Below are positions 48,990 through 60,000 of a stretch of 64,000 nucleotides of DNA, piece by piece. The stretch's first letter is position 1. Every line of letters starts with the position of its first letter. The notes under the pieces are model-generated. The model was given only the letters and a program-made list of their open reading frames with translations, did not search any database and was not told the origin of the DNA. The DNA is from Prochilodus magdalenae (lineage: Eukaryota > Chordata > Actinopteri > Characiformes > Prochilodontidae). The stretch spans positions 100,001-164,000 of the forward strand of contig JAMWET010001943.1 of NCBI GenBank assembly GCA_024036415.1, written 5' to 3'. The translations under genes were made by a program, and so were the position numbers.

Positions 48990-49218
48990 GAGGGGGGGAG
49001 AAATAATCACAACAGGTGCTCACCAGAAATGAAAAACAAGAAAGCATCTACAGAAGGAGAACAGAAAAGAAAGAGTCCTCAGCCCAAAAGAGAAGCAGCA
49101 GAGGAGAGTGAAAAAGAGAGGAGAGAAATAGTGACAAGAGAGAATATAGAGGCAGAAAAAGAACAAAAACAGAATAGAAACACAAAAGGAGAGAGAGAGT
49201 GAGAAACAGAGGGGGGGG
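46965..49218. repeat. Purine-rich tract of about 2.2 kb
   Basis: Plus strand is almost entirely A/G with scattered C and T. Sub-repeats such as 'gaaagacaacaagagaagga' and 'aatagaaacacaaaaggaga' recur every 100-200 bp in 48.2-49.2 kb. The 520-codon minus frame is Leu/Ser/Phe repeat translation. Confidence 0.92.
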
Positions 49219-49934
49219 CGTTCACACAGGTGCATCACCAAAATGAAAGAAAGCCTCTAATCAGGTAACAGAAAACAGTCAGGAGGAGCAGCCGAATGCT
49301 GAAATGGGAAAGTTCCATCACGCAGCCCGGCCGAGGCGATCACCCAGAGACGGAATCGAGGATTAATCAGATTTCAGCGTGTAACCATTTCCTGCCTTGG
49401 TAGACCAGTACATCCTCTTCATGCTAACCTTTAGTGATTGGAAGGATGTGGTTTACAGAAACAAACAGCAGATGCCACACAATACATTTATTCCATTCCA
49501 CCCCCGACCACACACACAAACAAACAAGGTCTAGCAGATGCAGCGCTCTCAAGTGTGCTAAGGCTGATGTGCTCGGGGTTACACTCCCCTGCTGCGAGTA
49601 TGTGGGTCAGATGTGACTCAGTTGTTCCTTGCCCTGTTTTTGGTCTGAGGTATCGAATAAAGCTTGACTGTAGTCAGGATTCCCTAACGGCCCCTAAGGG
49701 CCCTAAGAGAAGGGGGAAGGATTTGGGATGGTAGGTCTTACAATGATTCCAGCCCAGCTAAATACCACACGGGCAGGTGTCAGCGAGTTTGAGCAGGAGG
49801 TGTCCCTTTCTGATAGCATGAACTCCTTTGACACCGTGATGCCGGGTCATGCCCTCTTCTCACAGGGCCTCATAAGTGGGTTTCGAGGCTCTCCTGACTG
49901 TGCTGGTCAGTTGTTGATGTAGATACACACATCC

Positions 49935-50600
49935 TTCAAACAATAGCTGCACCCAGTAGGAATCAGGAATGGAATTCGGTGGGTAGGTTTGACGTCGTGA
50001 GACGTGAATGATTCAGTTTGCTCATTCGGCTGCGCATGTGATGTAGGCAGGCCTTATCACTGTACCTGACTGACCCAACAGACACGGTTACAGACACTCG
50101 GTGAGCAGTGATGCCTCCATGAGTCACATTGGCAGACGACACCACGTCAGTGTCACCAAAGACTGCAGTGGTGTCGTACCAGACTGGCATGAAGTGACTC
50201 AGAATGGCAGCGGGTCATCTTCAGTGACGAGTCCCGCTTTAGTCTTAGTGGAGACGACCAACGAATCTGTGTGTGGAGGCACCGTGGACACATGTCCAGA
50301 AGGCCTGGTTTCACTCCACCTTCACCCTACCACACAATCTGCAGGAACTGTGTGAGGATATTCAAGCTGCATGGGATGGATTATCACAGGACACCATTAG
50401 GAACCTCTGCAAGCCCCCATGCAGTGCCATACCGAGAGACACACTTCTGTATGTGTAGCTCAATAGATATTGATCATATCAGTCTGAATGTATTATCAGT
50501 TATTGATCCTGGTGACCTTTATCTTCCTTCCCAACCGCACCGCAGTCCCACACCTCCTTCTGGGTGGGACTGTTCTTATGGTGATGTGTTTATATGTGGA
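49935..50600 (+). mobile_element. Tc1-like non-autonomous element, fullest copy
   Basis: The left end 'caaacaatagctgcacccag' and right end 'ttctgggtgggactgttctt' are degenerate inverted copies. The internal remnant includes 'gtcatcttcagtgacgagtc' and 'agtggagacgaccaacgaat', encoding the SDESRFSL..DDQRI segment of a transposase. It is about 0.66 kb, so internally deleted. Confidence 0.8.
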
Positions 50601-50889
50601 GGCCCAACAGGATAGTTGATCATTCTATATGTGGGTCTGGACCAGGGGATGGAGTGACCTAGGGGCCGGTTCAGTGGAAGGACAGTGCATGAACTCAGAA
50701 CATCTCCTCATCTTCCAAGGTTACTCAATCGTCTCATTGTTACATGAGTGGCAGATTGTCCTAAATCTTTACACTGCATCAACCGCTGTAATCTGAGCCC
50801 CCCAAATTCTCCTGGCTGTCAGAAACCCCTGGAGGACTGACCCCATCTGCCCGGTCCTTCCCTACATGTATAGTGTCATTGTTATCCTC

Positions 50890-51030
50890 ATATAGACAGG
50901 TATCTTTGACATGGCCAGAGGCCAGAAACCTGACTTCATTGACTTAATTAAGACTTAACTGTAATTTAAGTCAATGGAGTTTTTTTCCAAGCAATTTCAG
51001 GCAAATTCTTGAAATTTTCACACTATTACA
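50890..51030 (+). mobile_element. MITE family A, degenerate fragment
   Basis: 'gacaggtatctttgacatgg' and 'ttaagtcaatggagtttttttccaagc' (two pieces) align to the left and core of the family; no right end. Confidence 0.45.
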
Positions 51031-51033
51031 TAA

Positions 51034-51258
51034 AGGGGTGGCGTAGCTCAGTGGATAACACCACTGCCCACCAGGGAACCACCACCACTTGTTGGAGACT
51101 GGGGTTCGAATCCTGGTCTGGGTGACTATGCTGTGCTACACCTATAAGAGTCCTTGGGCAAGACTACTAACACTACACTGTCTACCTGTATTATGAATAC
51201 CCTTGTGTGTTGCTCTGGATAAGAGCGTCAGCTAAATGCCTTAAATGTAAAGAAGCAG
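51034..51258 (+). repeat. tRNA-derived SINE, full length
   Basis: A tRNA-like head with an A box 'tggcgtagctcagtgg' (about 51039) and a B box 'ggttcgaatcc' (51103), a middle region 'gtccttgggcaagactacta', and the tail 'gctctggataagagcgtcag', 'ctaaatgcc'. The A and B boxes form an internal RNA polymerase III promoter. It is not a functional tRNA. Confidence 0.88.
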
Positions 51259-51839
51259 AGGCCAGCCATGTTTTATTTTTAATCATACTGATTGTGATTC
51301 ACATATTAATGTCTATTTTGCTGATTTTGCTGTAGAATTCAATCACCATAATGTAAACAGTCATTCAAAGTGGCTTGGTGCAAAATGCTTAACCTGCCAG
51401 CTCAGATTTCTTTACAGTAGCAGTGACTGGAGCCATGGGTCACCATGTCTACAACACAAATAGCGACCCTACTCGTGTCTTCTGAGCTTTTATATGTAAT
51501 GTTGCTGCTAAAACAGTAGAACATCTGAGAAAGTAAACTCCCTGCAAGGTCTCGTTCAATTCACGAGCATGTAATGCAGTACCATGTAGCTTTCTGAGGC
51601 ATTAAACTCATTAGACATCTGGTTCCCATCTCCAACACTGTTGACATGTACTAGTATTTGTAAAAAAAAAAAACAACGTTAATCCACAACTTTGTGAACT
51701 TACATCGCATTACCACTAGTGGGTGCTGTTCTCCTATCTGCAGAACCAGCATTCCTATGCTTTGGGCTAGAATGGCAGTGGGGGCAAACCTCTGTAGCAG
51801 GTGTATTCATTTGGTGGAATGCCCCTTCAACACTCTACA

Positions 51840-51985
51840 CGGGCTGCTTTCCAAACTGCACACTACAGCACTAAGTAGTGAGTACAGTAGTGTAGTACGT
51901 TTTGAAGGAGCATTAACTAGTGTAGGATGTAGAGCATGGGAGTGCACGGTTTGGGACACAGCCAGGCTTCTGGACTGGTCACTGT
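51840..51985. mobile_element. Possible MITE with short inverted ends
   Basis: 'gggctgctttccaaactgca' and 'tgcacggtttgggacacagcc' are inverted copies, about 145 bp apart. The motif resembles 'ggctgtgttcaaaatggcat' inside the 23.8-kb element. Confidence 0.5.
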
Positions 51986-53910
51986 GAATTTATGATTAGG
52001 GTTATATCGGTGCCTGCTCGTTTGGCTGATCTTGACAGCGCCTGACAGCCTAAAATACACAGGTCATTTAAAAAAAAAAAAGGTAGAAAAAAAAAAGTTA
52101 ATACTGTATAAAAATGTCTCCCACGTTTTTTTTATTTGTTTGTTTTTTTACTTTAATTTTGGAGACATTTTTATAAGGTGTCAATCATTATTATCATTTT
52201 TTTCAATCAAGTTTATACAGCAAAACTATGTTTTTGGACAGTTTTTAATGAAATATAGCTCAAACTGAACTGACTAACTAAATAACTTTGCCAACATGCC
52301 TGTGCTTTCACAGGACCAGTTTTTAAAAGTACAAAGTACATCAACAGATTATTAGGAAACAGTATTTTAAAAAGCAGACAGAAAACTGATCAGTCTTAGT
52401 TAAAGACAGACGATACTGAATTTATTGCCTTATAGACATGCAGGTCATTCAGTTGCATGTTGTGTTATTAATTACAGTTGAGGTCATTAAAGGAGACACA
52501 TGCTGTAATAATGAGCGCACACCGGATAGACACTGCTCGGTTTATCATGAGGGTAAATCATAAGGACCTAAATAAAGTCATTCAGAATGGTTTGGTGTGA
52601 AACGATCCATCAGAACTGTTGGCAGTGGTGGTGGTTTAACACCTCCCACAGAGAGTTATTAAATATTATGAATATGGTTTAAAGTTGGGACCCGAAAAAA
52701 AAATGCCTTTTAAACTCGATCACAGTAGAGCGGTACATGCAGGGTGTTGTAGGACAAATACTTTGGAAATAATTACAGTTTTTACATAAATATTAAATAT
52801 AAAACTTGGTAGACACATGTAGGTTCACTGGTCATTTAGAATAGAAAATAAAGTCATTACTCCGATTACGTATCACCCCCACTGTAAAGAAGTCAAGAGT
52901 ATGTTCTTCTGAAAAAGGACCACCATATCAAAGCACTCTGAATGACAGCCATCGAAATACGCAGAAACTGAGGAAAGTCACTCAAATTACTGAAATGTCT
53001 CACAGCTACAGCTGATAAATCATAGATGAATGAATGAATGAATGAATGAATAAACGAATGAATGTAATAAATGGATTGATGGCACAAGGACAGTTTCCCT
53101 GATTTGTTAGAAGTGTAATTCCAAACCCCTGCCTCCAAATACAAAGACAAACACACATATACACATACACACATTCCAATGAAAACACAAGTTTACATGC
53201 AACAATGGACATTTACGTGAAAGTCTGGCCAAAAATCTAATATACAGTTGTCCTCTTAAAGTGTAGTCGATCAGTAGATTCAGGTTTGGGGTCTGTCGTT
53301 TTGCACTGGAGCTACGAGGCTCATGTAGCAAACAAGTAATGCATGCCTCACCCAGAACACAATTTCCGTCAAACTGTGTTGAGTTATTAAGTGTTAAACC
53401 TAAACTTAAGCTAAAGAAGCAAATTTCAGATAACAAGCCCGTCTTGGTTGACGCACTACCTTTGGGGTCCGATGAGAAAATCCTGTAAACCTGTTTTGTT
53501 GCTTACAAATGATTTAAACTACACCGCTAATGTCCATAACATGGAGTGACTGGCTTCAAGACTCAACAAACAGCAGTGCAAATGCATTTATACACAAATA
53601 CATTATTAAAAAGGCAAAAGCTTTAAAGCCACTGTAAACCAGAGGTCCATCAGAATGTATTGCTTAGTCATAAACCTAGCGTTTGTTCATAATTCTGGCT
53701 TTCCATATTTACATTGAACATTCTCTCCTAATAGACTGCAAAATCACCAGTGTAAGAACTGCATTACTGTACAAAGTGAAAAACAATCCAAAGCTGAAAG
53801 GAACGGGTAGAAAGTCCACTCCTCTCTTCTTCCACTGAAAATAGAAGTACCGCAAGGATGCTGAAAGAAAGCGAGAGTGAGGAAAGGTCGTTTCACCAGA
53901 TTCCTCCCCA
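51985..53910. other. Downstream of mtfr2: 3'UTR and intergenic, no other gene seen
   Basis: The 3'UTR must begin after the stop at 53911 or 54018. No AATAAA (TTTATT on plus) is obvious close by; one lies at about 52419-52424, so the 3' end is not placed. Confidence 0.4.
53026..53064. repeat. (GAAT)n microsatellite
   Basis: About nine units of aatg/gaat with one 'aaac' break. Confidence 0.9.
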
Positions 53911-54062
53911 TTACATGCCTTTTGCCCGACCCTGGGGCTTAAGGGTATCAGATGATCTCATCCCTGGACAAGCCTTCAGGGTCACAGATGAACTCGCCCC
54001 AGATTGGGCCTCATGATTTACAGATGAATTCGCCCCTGACCACGCCTCAGCCGATGTAAAAC
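53911..54062 (-). CDS. mtfr2: mtfr2 candidate terminal exon, phase uncertain
   Basis: Acceptor gattttccag precedes 54062. Read in phase 1 it encodes about 50 residues to a stop at 53911, built of three imperfect 12-residue repeats (cores SGANSSV, SGASSSV and GMRSSD), and ends LKPQGRAKGM, similar to the LKPTGKMKAL stretch near the MTFR1 C-terminus as recalled. Read in phase 0, which is what exon 7 supplies, it encodes only 14 residues to a stop at 54018. Either a small exon is missed between 54.1 and 56.0 kb or the short end is real. Confidence 0.55.
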
Positions 54063-57000
54063 CTGGAAAATCAACAACATACAGGGATACAACGTCAAAA
54101 ACATTCCACCAGATCATCAACGCACTTACAGGGGTTGGACAATGAAACTGAAACACCTGGTTTTAGACCACAATCATTTATTAGTATGGTGTAGGGCCTC
54201 CTTTTGCGGCCAATACAGCGTCAGTTCGTCTTGGGAATGACATATACTGCGTCCTGCACAGTGGTCAGAGGGATTTTAAGCCATTCTTCTTGCAGGATAG
54301 TGGCCAGGTCACTACGTGATGCTGGTGGAGGTTGGTCCTTCTTGGTGGTATGCTGACATTACCCTGGATACCGTGGCTCTTGATACATCACAAAGACTTG
54401 CTGTCTTGGTCACAGATGCGCCAGCAAGACATGCACCAACAATCTGTCCTCTTTTGAACTCTGGTATGTCACCCATAATGTTGAGTGCATTGCAGTATTT
54501 TGAGCAGAACTGTGCTCTTACCTGCTAACTGAACCTTCACACTCTGCTCTTACTGGTGCAATGTGCAATTAATGAAGATTGGCCACCAGGCTGGTCCAAT
54601 TTAGCCATGAGACCTCCCACACTAAAATGACAGGTGTTTCAGTTTCATTGTCCAACCCCTGTAGATAACATAAGAACGCTTAACAAGCTGGCTCTCCAGC
54701 AAACGAGCAGCAAGTAGAACAGCAGCCCCAACAGTGCAATTCTGCAAATTAAAATGGTGACAGGGTGCATTTGTCAGTATCTCGTGACATGGATCACAGG
54801 GGAAGCCATGCCCAATTCAAATTCACACTATGCACATTTAGAGTGGTTTGGTGTCAAACACTCAATTCTAGAGAATCTCTCTGAGTCAGATTTGTTCACA
54901 GTGTTGGTGATGTGAACCAGACGTCTGAGGAGCATTCTAAAAGCTGCATCAACTAAAAGCTGCATTGTAGAAAGCTATTATATAAAGTGCTTGTGAATTT
55001 GATAGCTGATCCATTACTGTACTTTACAGCGTGGAGAAGAGCATGCATCAAGTTTACTTTTCAAATGTTCAACTATTTTATCAACATTACATCTGAAAAG
55101 ACATGAGTAGATTCATCAAATAAGATGGCTACTTGTGTTGTAGGCATGGTGACCCCTGGTTCCCATCACCACCAAGAAACCTGAGTTGCATTTTCCATCA
55201 GATCTCTCTAAATGACTGTTTACATATCAAAGATGAAATAAACAGAAAATAGGGGAGGGGGGTAGATTTATAATCAACCCATGAGGTCGCTAATGCCTGA
55301 GCAAACTTAGCTTCCATAATCCACATGCCAAAAAAATTAAATGCATCACTTTTCCATTATGCTTATTTGCCATTATAAGCTACGCTGTAGTCACGGATAC
55401 CCCGGCTACCCCGTCACTAATATTAAGCTGTTGTAAAATCTTCACTCTGTCACGTTTAGCTTTCTGAAGTCAAACCCAGAATGCAGGGGAGAGAAACAGA
55501 TCCATCAAGCAGTAACAAACAAACTAGCATTTTAAACTTTCAAATGAGCAAATAAACTTTATAAATACATTATTACTCATAACTGGAAACAGAGGTTTGG
55601 AGGCCTCAGTGGTACCATTAGCACTCATGCAGTTATTCTCATTTGCTATTATTAGCGACACCAAATGCAGCAGGAACATAATGGGTATCGACTGATCATC
55701 AGTGCAACGTTTGAAGCATTTGTGGACAGTGCCATCATGATGTGCTGCTAGATGAACACAAAAGCCCATCATTAAAATTTGATTCCACCAGCAGCAAACT
55801 GGACCAGGAAGGACCCACGTGGGATGGAGGAATACGGCTTTCATGTTTAGTATGCACCCGTTCATGGGTGGAGAGTTCACACTAAGAAATGGACTGAACT
55901 AATAATAAGTCCTTTCATTTCTGCATTTTAACCATTTCACTCTCTATACAGTGACCACAGCGGTCCGGTACAGTAATTCAGAGAGGCCATGTAAAACACT
56001 ATGCCAGGAAACGGTTTGATGCCAGAAGAGAGTAAGATGTTTACTTGTACTCTGGGTGTATCCGGGCTGCTAAAAGGAGACAGCTCGGCTGAGCAGTTCT
56101 CCTTATCAAACGAGTCATCCTTCGGCTTGTGTGCGAACTTCTTCTTCAAAGCTTCAGCGATGAGCGCGGCCGGGTCTGACAGACCCGCTGGACCCCTACT
56201 CCTCCTCTTCCTCACAGGGGTCCCACCTGGAGACCTGAGAATACAGACAGAGCATGGATGACTCAGGATGAACCAGACACAACCCTACTTTGCTTAGATA
56301 TGGATACAGAACAGAAGACGAGACAAGAGAATGTAGATAGAACACTTATTCATGCAGTCTATTAATAACAGCATGAAATCTGTATGTAGAATTTATCATT
56401 ATATGTTTCCCCTTTCATATGCATAAGCACTGTGTGCACTGATTCGCTATACAAACTCCGGTCCTGAGTTTATTTCATTCGTACACACAGTGGTTAGTTG
56501 CATTGCGCACCATGTTATGAACATTAGACTGGAGTGCAGCCATACAGTGGAAACAGCACCAGAAACTATTTTTTGAGGTGCAGTTATAATGGTCACATGG
56601 TTTTATGTATCGATAATCGTTTAACGTTACGTAACTGTACAAACTTTTTATATACACATCAGAATTAATTATTAAATTAGACTACTAGAACTAACTCAAA
56701 CCAACTACCATTAAACTATTTTCATATTTAGTAGTGATAACGAACTCCAGGTTTTCTGGAGTTGACTCCTGGACCTTGTTACCAAGCCAACATCTGAGCT
56801 GAAGATAAAGGGACAGAGCAGAGATTAAACTGTCCTAAACTTTCTAAACTGTTCTCCCTAATGTGAGTAGTACAAATTATTGAGTTATGAAAATAAAAAC
56901 AGAATTGAAGACGAGTTTGACATCTTGGATGTTGTCTTGTTCCTCTTTCTGAGCGGCTAAGTTTGGCTTTCTTATTTGACTGTTCAAATCCACCTAAAGA

Positions 57001-60000
57001 GATGCAGCAGTTACCTTAACGGTTCAGTAGGACCATTAGCCCTCATGCTAATTAGGGAAACATCAAAAAAATACATCAAAGAAGTGAAAGAGTGAATATT
57101 GGCACACCTCTCTACAGAACGGAGTTTAACCTGGTTCATGTCCTTCAGGACATCCAGCATGGAGGGGATGGCGGCCGCTGACGTGCACTCTGAAGGCTCA
57201 GCTTTGCCTTTCCTGGCAGCCTGCCTTTGTCTGATGACCTGCGTCACTGAGACCTGAGAGGAGTTAGCCTCAGCAGGAGGTGGAGGAGGTGGAGGCGGAG
57301 GTGGCGGAGGAGGAGGCGCACAAAGGGGAGTGGAAGTAAGGACAGGGGCAGGTAAAGGAGCGGAACAAGGTGTGGCAGGAGCACTCAGGAGCAAACTATC
57401 AGCTGGAAAAGAAAGAAAGCATTTAGTCCGTAGATAACAGCGCACTGTAAACAGAAGGTTTTGCTTTGTAAACACCGAGTTTGTTTACATGCACTTAATA
57501 AACCGAGTACAATCAGATTTTCACAGTTAGCCAATTATTCAAGTGCTCATGTAGACAGCATGTTTTAAGTTCCTAGATTCAAGTCTGATTAAGAAATCTG
57601 ATACAGAGACAGATTTTTGACCAGTTACTGGGTTTTCATATATATATTAGTTAAAGTGCATAAAAACGAGTTGATCAGATTACGAATAGTAAAGTTCTGC
57701 AGTTAACGGATCAGCTACTGCATGTAAACATATGTAAATTAGTTATACTTGAACCACATGGCTTCTTAACTTATAGATTTGATGATGAATTAATCCCTAT
57801 AGAAGTACACAGTTCAGCCCCACCCCTATCTGTGATAATGTGACTACCTTTCGGAGAAGCGACTATCATTGCAATCTGAGCTCGCAGTTTCATCAGCTCA
57901 GCCTCCAGGGCAGAGATCTTCTGTAGGGCCTCCGGCTGTGTGCTCCGTCCCAGTTCTCTGTGCTCATTTTGGGCAGGAAGAGCTGCAGACGCTGGTCTTT
58001 CAACCCTCTGGGGCCATTCACATTTCCTCAGCGGGACGGCACTCCTGCAGTATAAATAAGACTGTGAAGAAACATCTATCCACACAGCCAAACCTGGAGT
58101 TTCGGCATCTCAAAGAATGCATTGTTTATTGTATCTTGTTATCATATACAATATATTAACTCAGTGTTAAGTCAGTGTAGTTCAGTAAAGAAACACACTT
58201 TGCCACAACAATCAATGTAAGGCTCGGTTGGGGACCGTGTGGGGAACCGTACAAGAAACATAGCTGCACTATGTATGGTTTTAAAAATTGAGGATAATAC
58301 AGAAATGTATCATTTTATCATTAAATTAGCAAAACACTAAAAAAAAAAAAAAAACACTACGCATTTGATGTGCTGCTGTCACCCTGTACATTTGTCGAGT
58401 CAGATTACAGTTTGTTTTGAACCACATCATGAGTCTTTACATACGAATGTCACACACATATTAAAAAAAGAAGGTCTGACTTAATGTTTATATCTCAAAA
58501 GCAAATTAACATAGCACTGATGAAGACATGATGCCAACAGGAGATAATCCATCCACATTCTTTAAAAGACTCTCATCCTTCACCCAGCTTTATCTGAGTT
58601 CCCTTTTCATTCTCTGGACATAAGATATCAAATACCTAATATCAAATAAACTAGAATCATAAGGACTTTGTTATTTGTGCAGGGCTGCTTGATCAGTAAA
58701 CGGAAAAGAAGGTAAGTTTGTCATTATTATTATTATTATTATTGTTATTATTATGGTTATTATTAATAATAATAATAAAGTCATTTGACTTATTATTATA
58801 GTTATTTATATATATATCTGTTTAATAAAAAACATAGGGTACTTATTACATATGAGGAACTTCCCTCATATTCTTTTTACCATTATTATTATTATTCTAA
58901 ATGTCTGAATCAAACAAAAGGTTAGTGTTGCTGCTGCTGGCTGCTTAATAACATGCAGGCCGAGTTTTGTTTTTCTAACTACCTGAACTTAGTGTAGCCG
59001 TCTCCTTCATCCTCAGCGAGATACAACACGTCTGCCAGTGATGGAATACCAGGAGCATCCACTGAAACATCAATATGGCCATGTCTCCTAAAAGCCTGGA
59101 GAGGAATCTGCTCAGAGAGAAAAAAAAGAACATTTAAACAGGTAACAAATCAATACAACACGAAGAGAAATGGCTCCCAGTATTAAAACGCTCTTATTAA
59201 TATTTCATTCCCAGTGGAGGAAGACAACCAGAATGCACAGAATGCTATTTCTTTTCCCTTTTTATTTATTTATTAATTTGTCTGTTTAACAAACTAAAAA
59301 TAAACATTTTTATTCTTCAATATTTGTTCTTACGTAGCATTTAACTTTAAGTTACTTATAAAAACACATGCTCACAAAAAATCACTTTGCAGTCATGGTA
59401 GCACACTGGCTCCATTTGTACATCAGGCTGGAGACTGATGTTGATGTTTGTGTTGACGCACACTCATATTTATTGAATTTTCACAGCACTTAAAGATCAA
59501 ATGTATGTTTTATGAATAAGGCTGCTGGACTAATAGTCAGTATACGCAGCTGCATTACTCAGACTAAGCTGCGTTTCACATTACCTGGAAATGAGCTCGG
59601 GGGAGCGGCGCCAGAGGAAGATTAGTCCCGATCATGCGAACAATGCTGCGATATTGCCCACACAAAGTCGTCTCCCATACTGGAACCAGCTGCAGAGGTA
59701 AAAAGCAGGCACTTATTATAGAATTCAATTTCAGATATTGCTGAATGATAAATAATCCACACTAGGGAGCAAAACCAGAGGATACTTAAAGGGGAATGCT
59801 GCACAACCAAAAGTGTTAGGTGTAAAGTCATTCTGAGTGGCTTGATGTGAAAACTTCATTCTAGAGAAAGCTGAAGAACTGATCACAGTGAGGATGATGG
59901 GACCCACATGTCTAAATACTTGCTCTGAAAGCTACCTCACAGAAAGTTATTACATGACATGGTTATGAATACGCTGCCTGATGGCTCGGACACGGCTTTA

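Noticed and set aside
51034..51113. tRNA gene
   Set aside because: A and B boxes are present but no cloverleaf acceptor stem follows, and the sequence continues into a SINE body and tail repeated elsewhere.
55524..55880. 118-codon minus frame in the last mtfr2 intron as an extra exon
   Set aside because: No similarity to the MTFR family and no clear splice borders in the needed phase.
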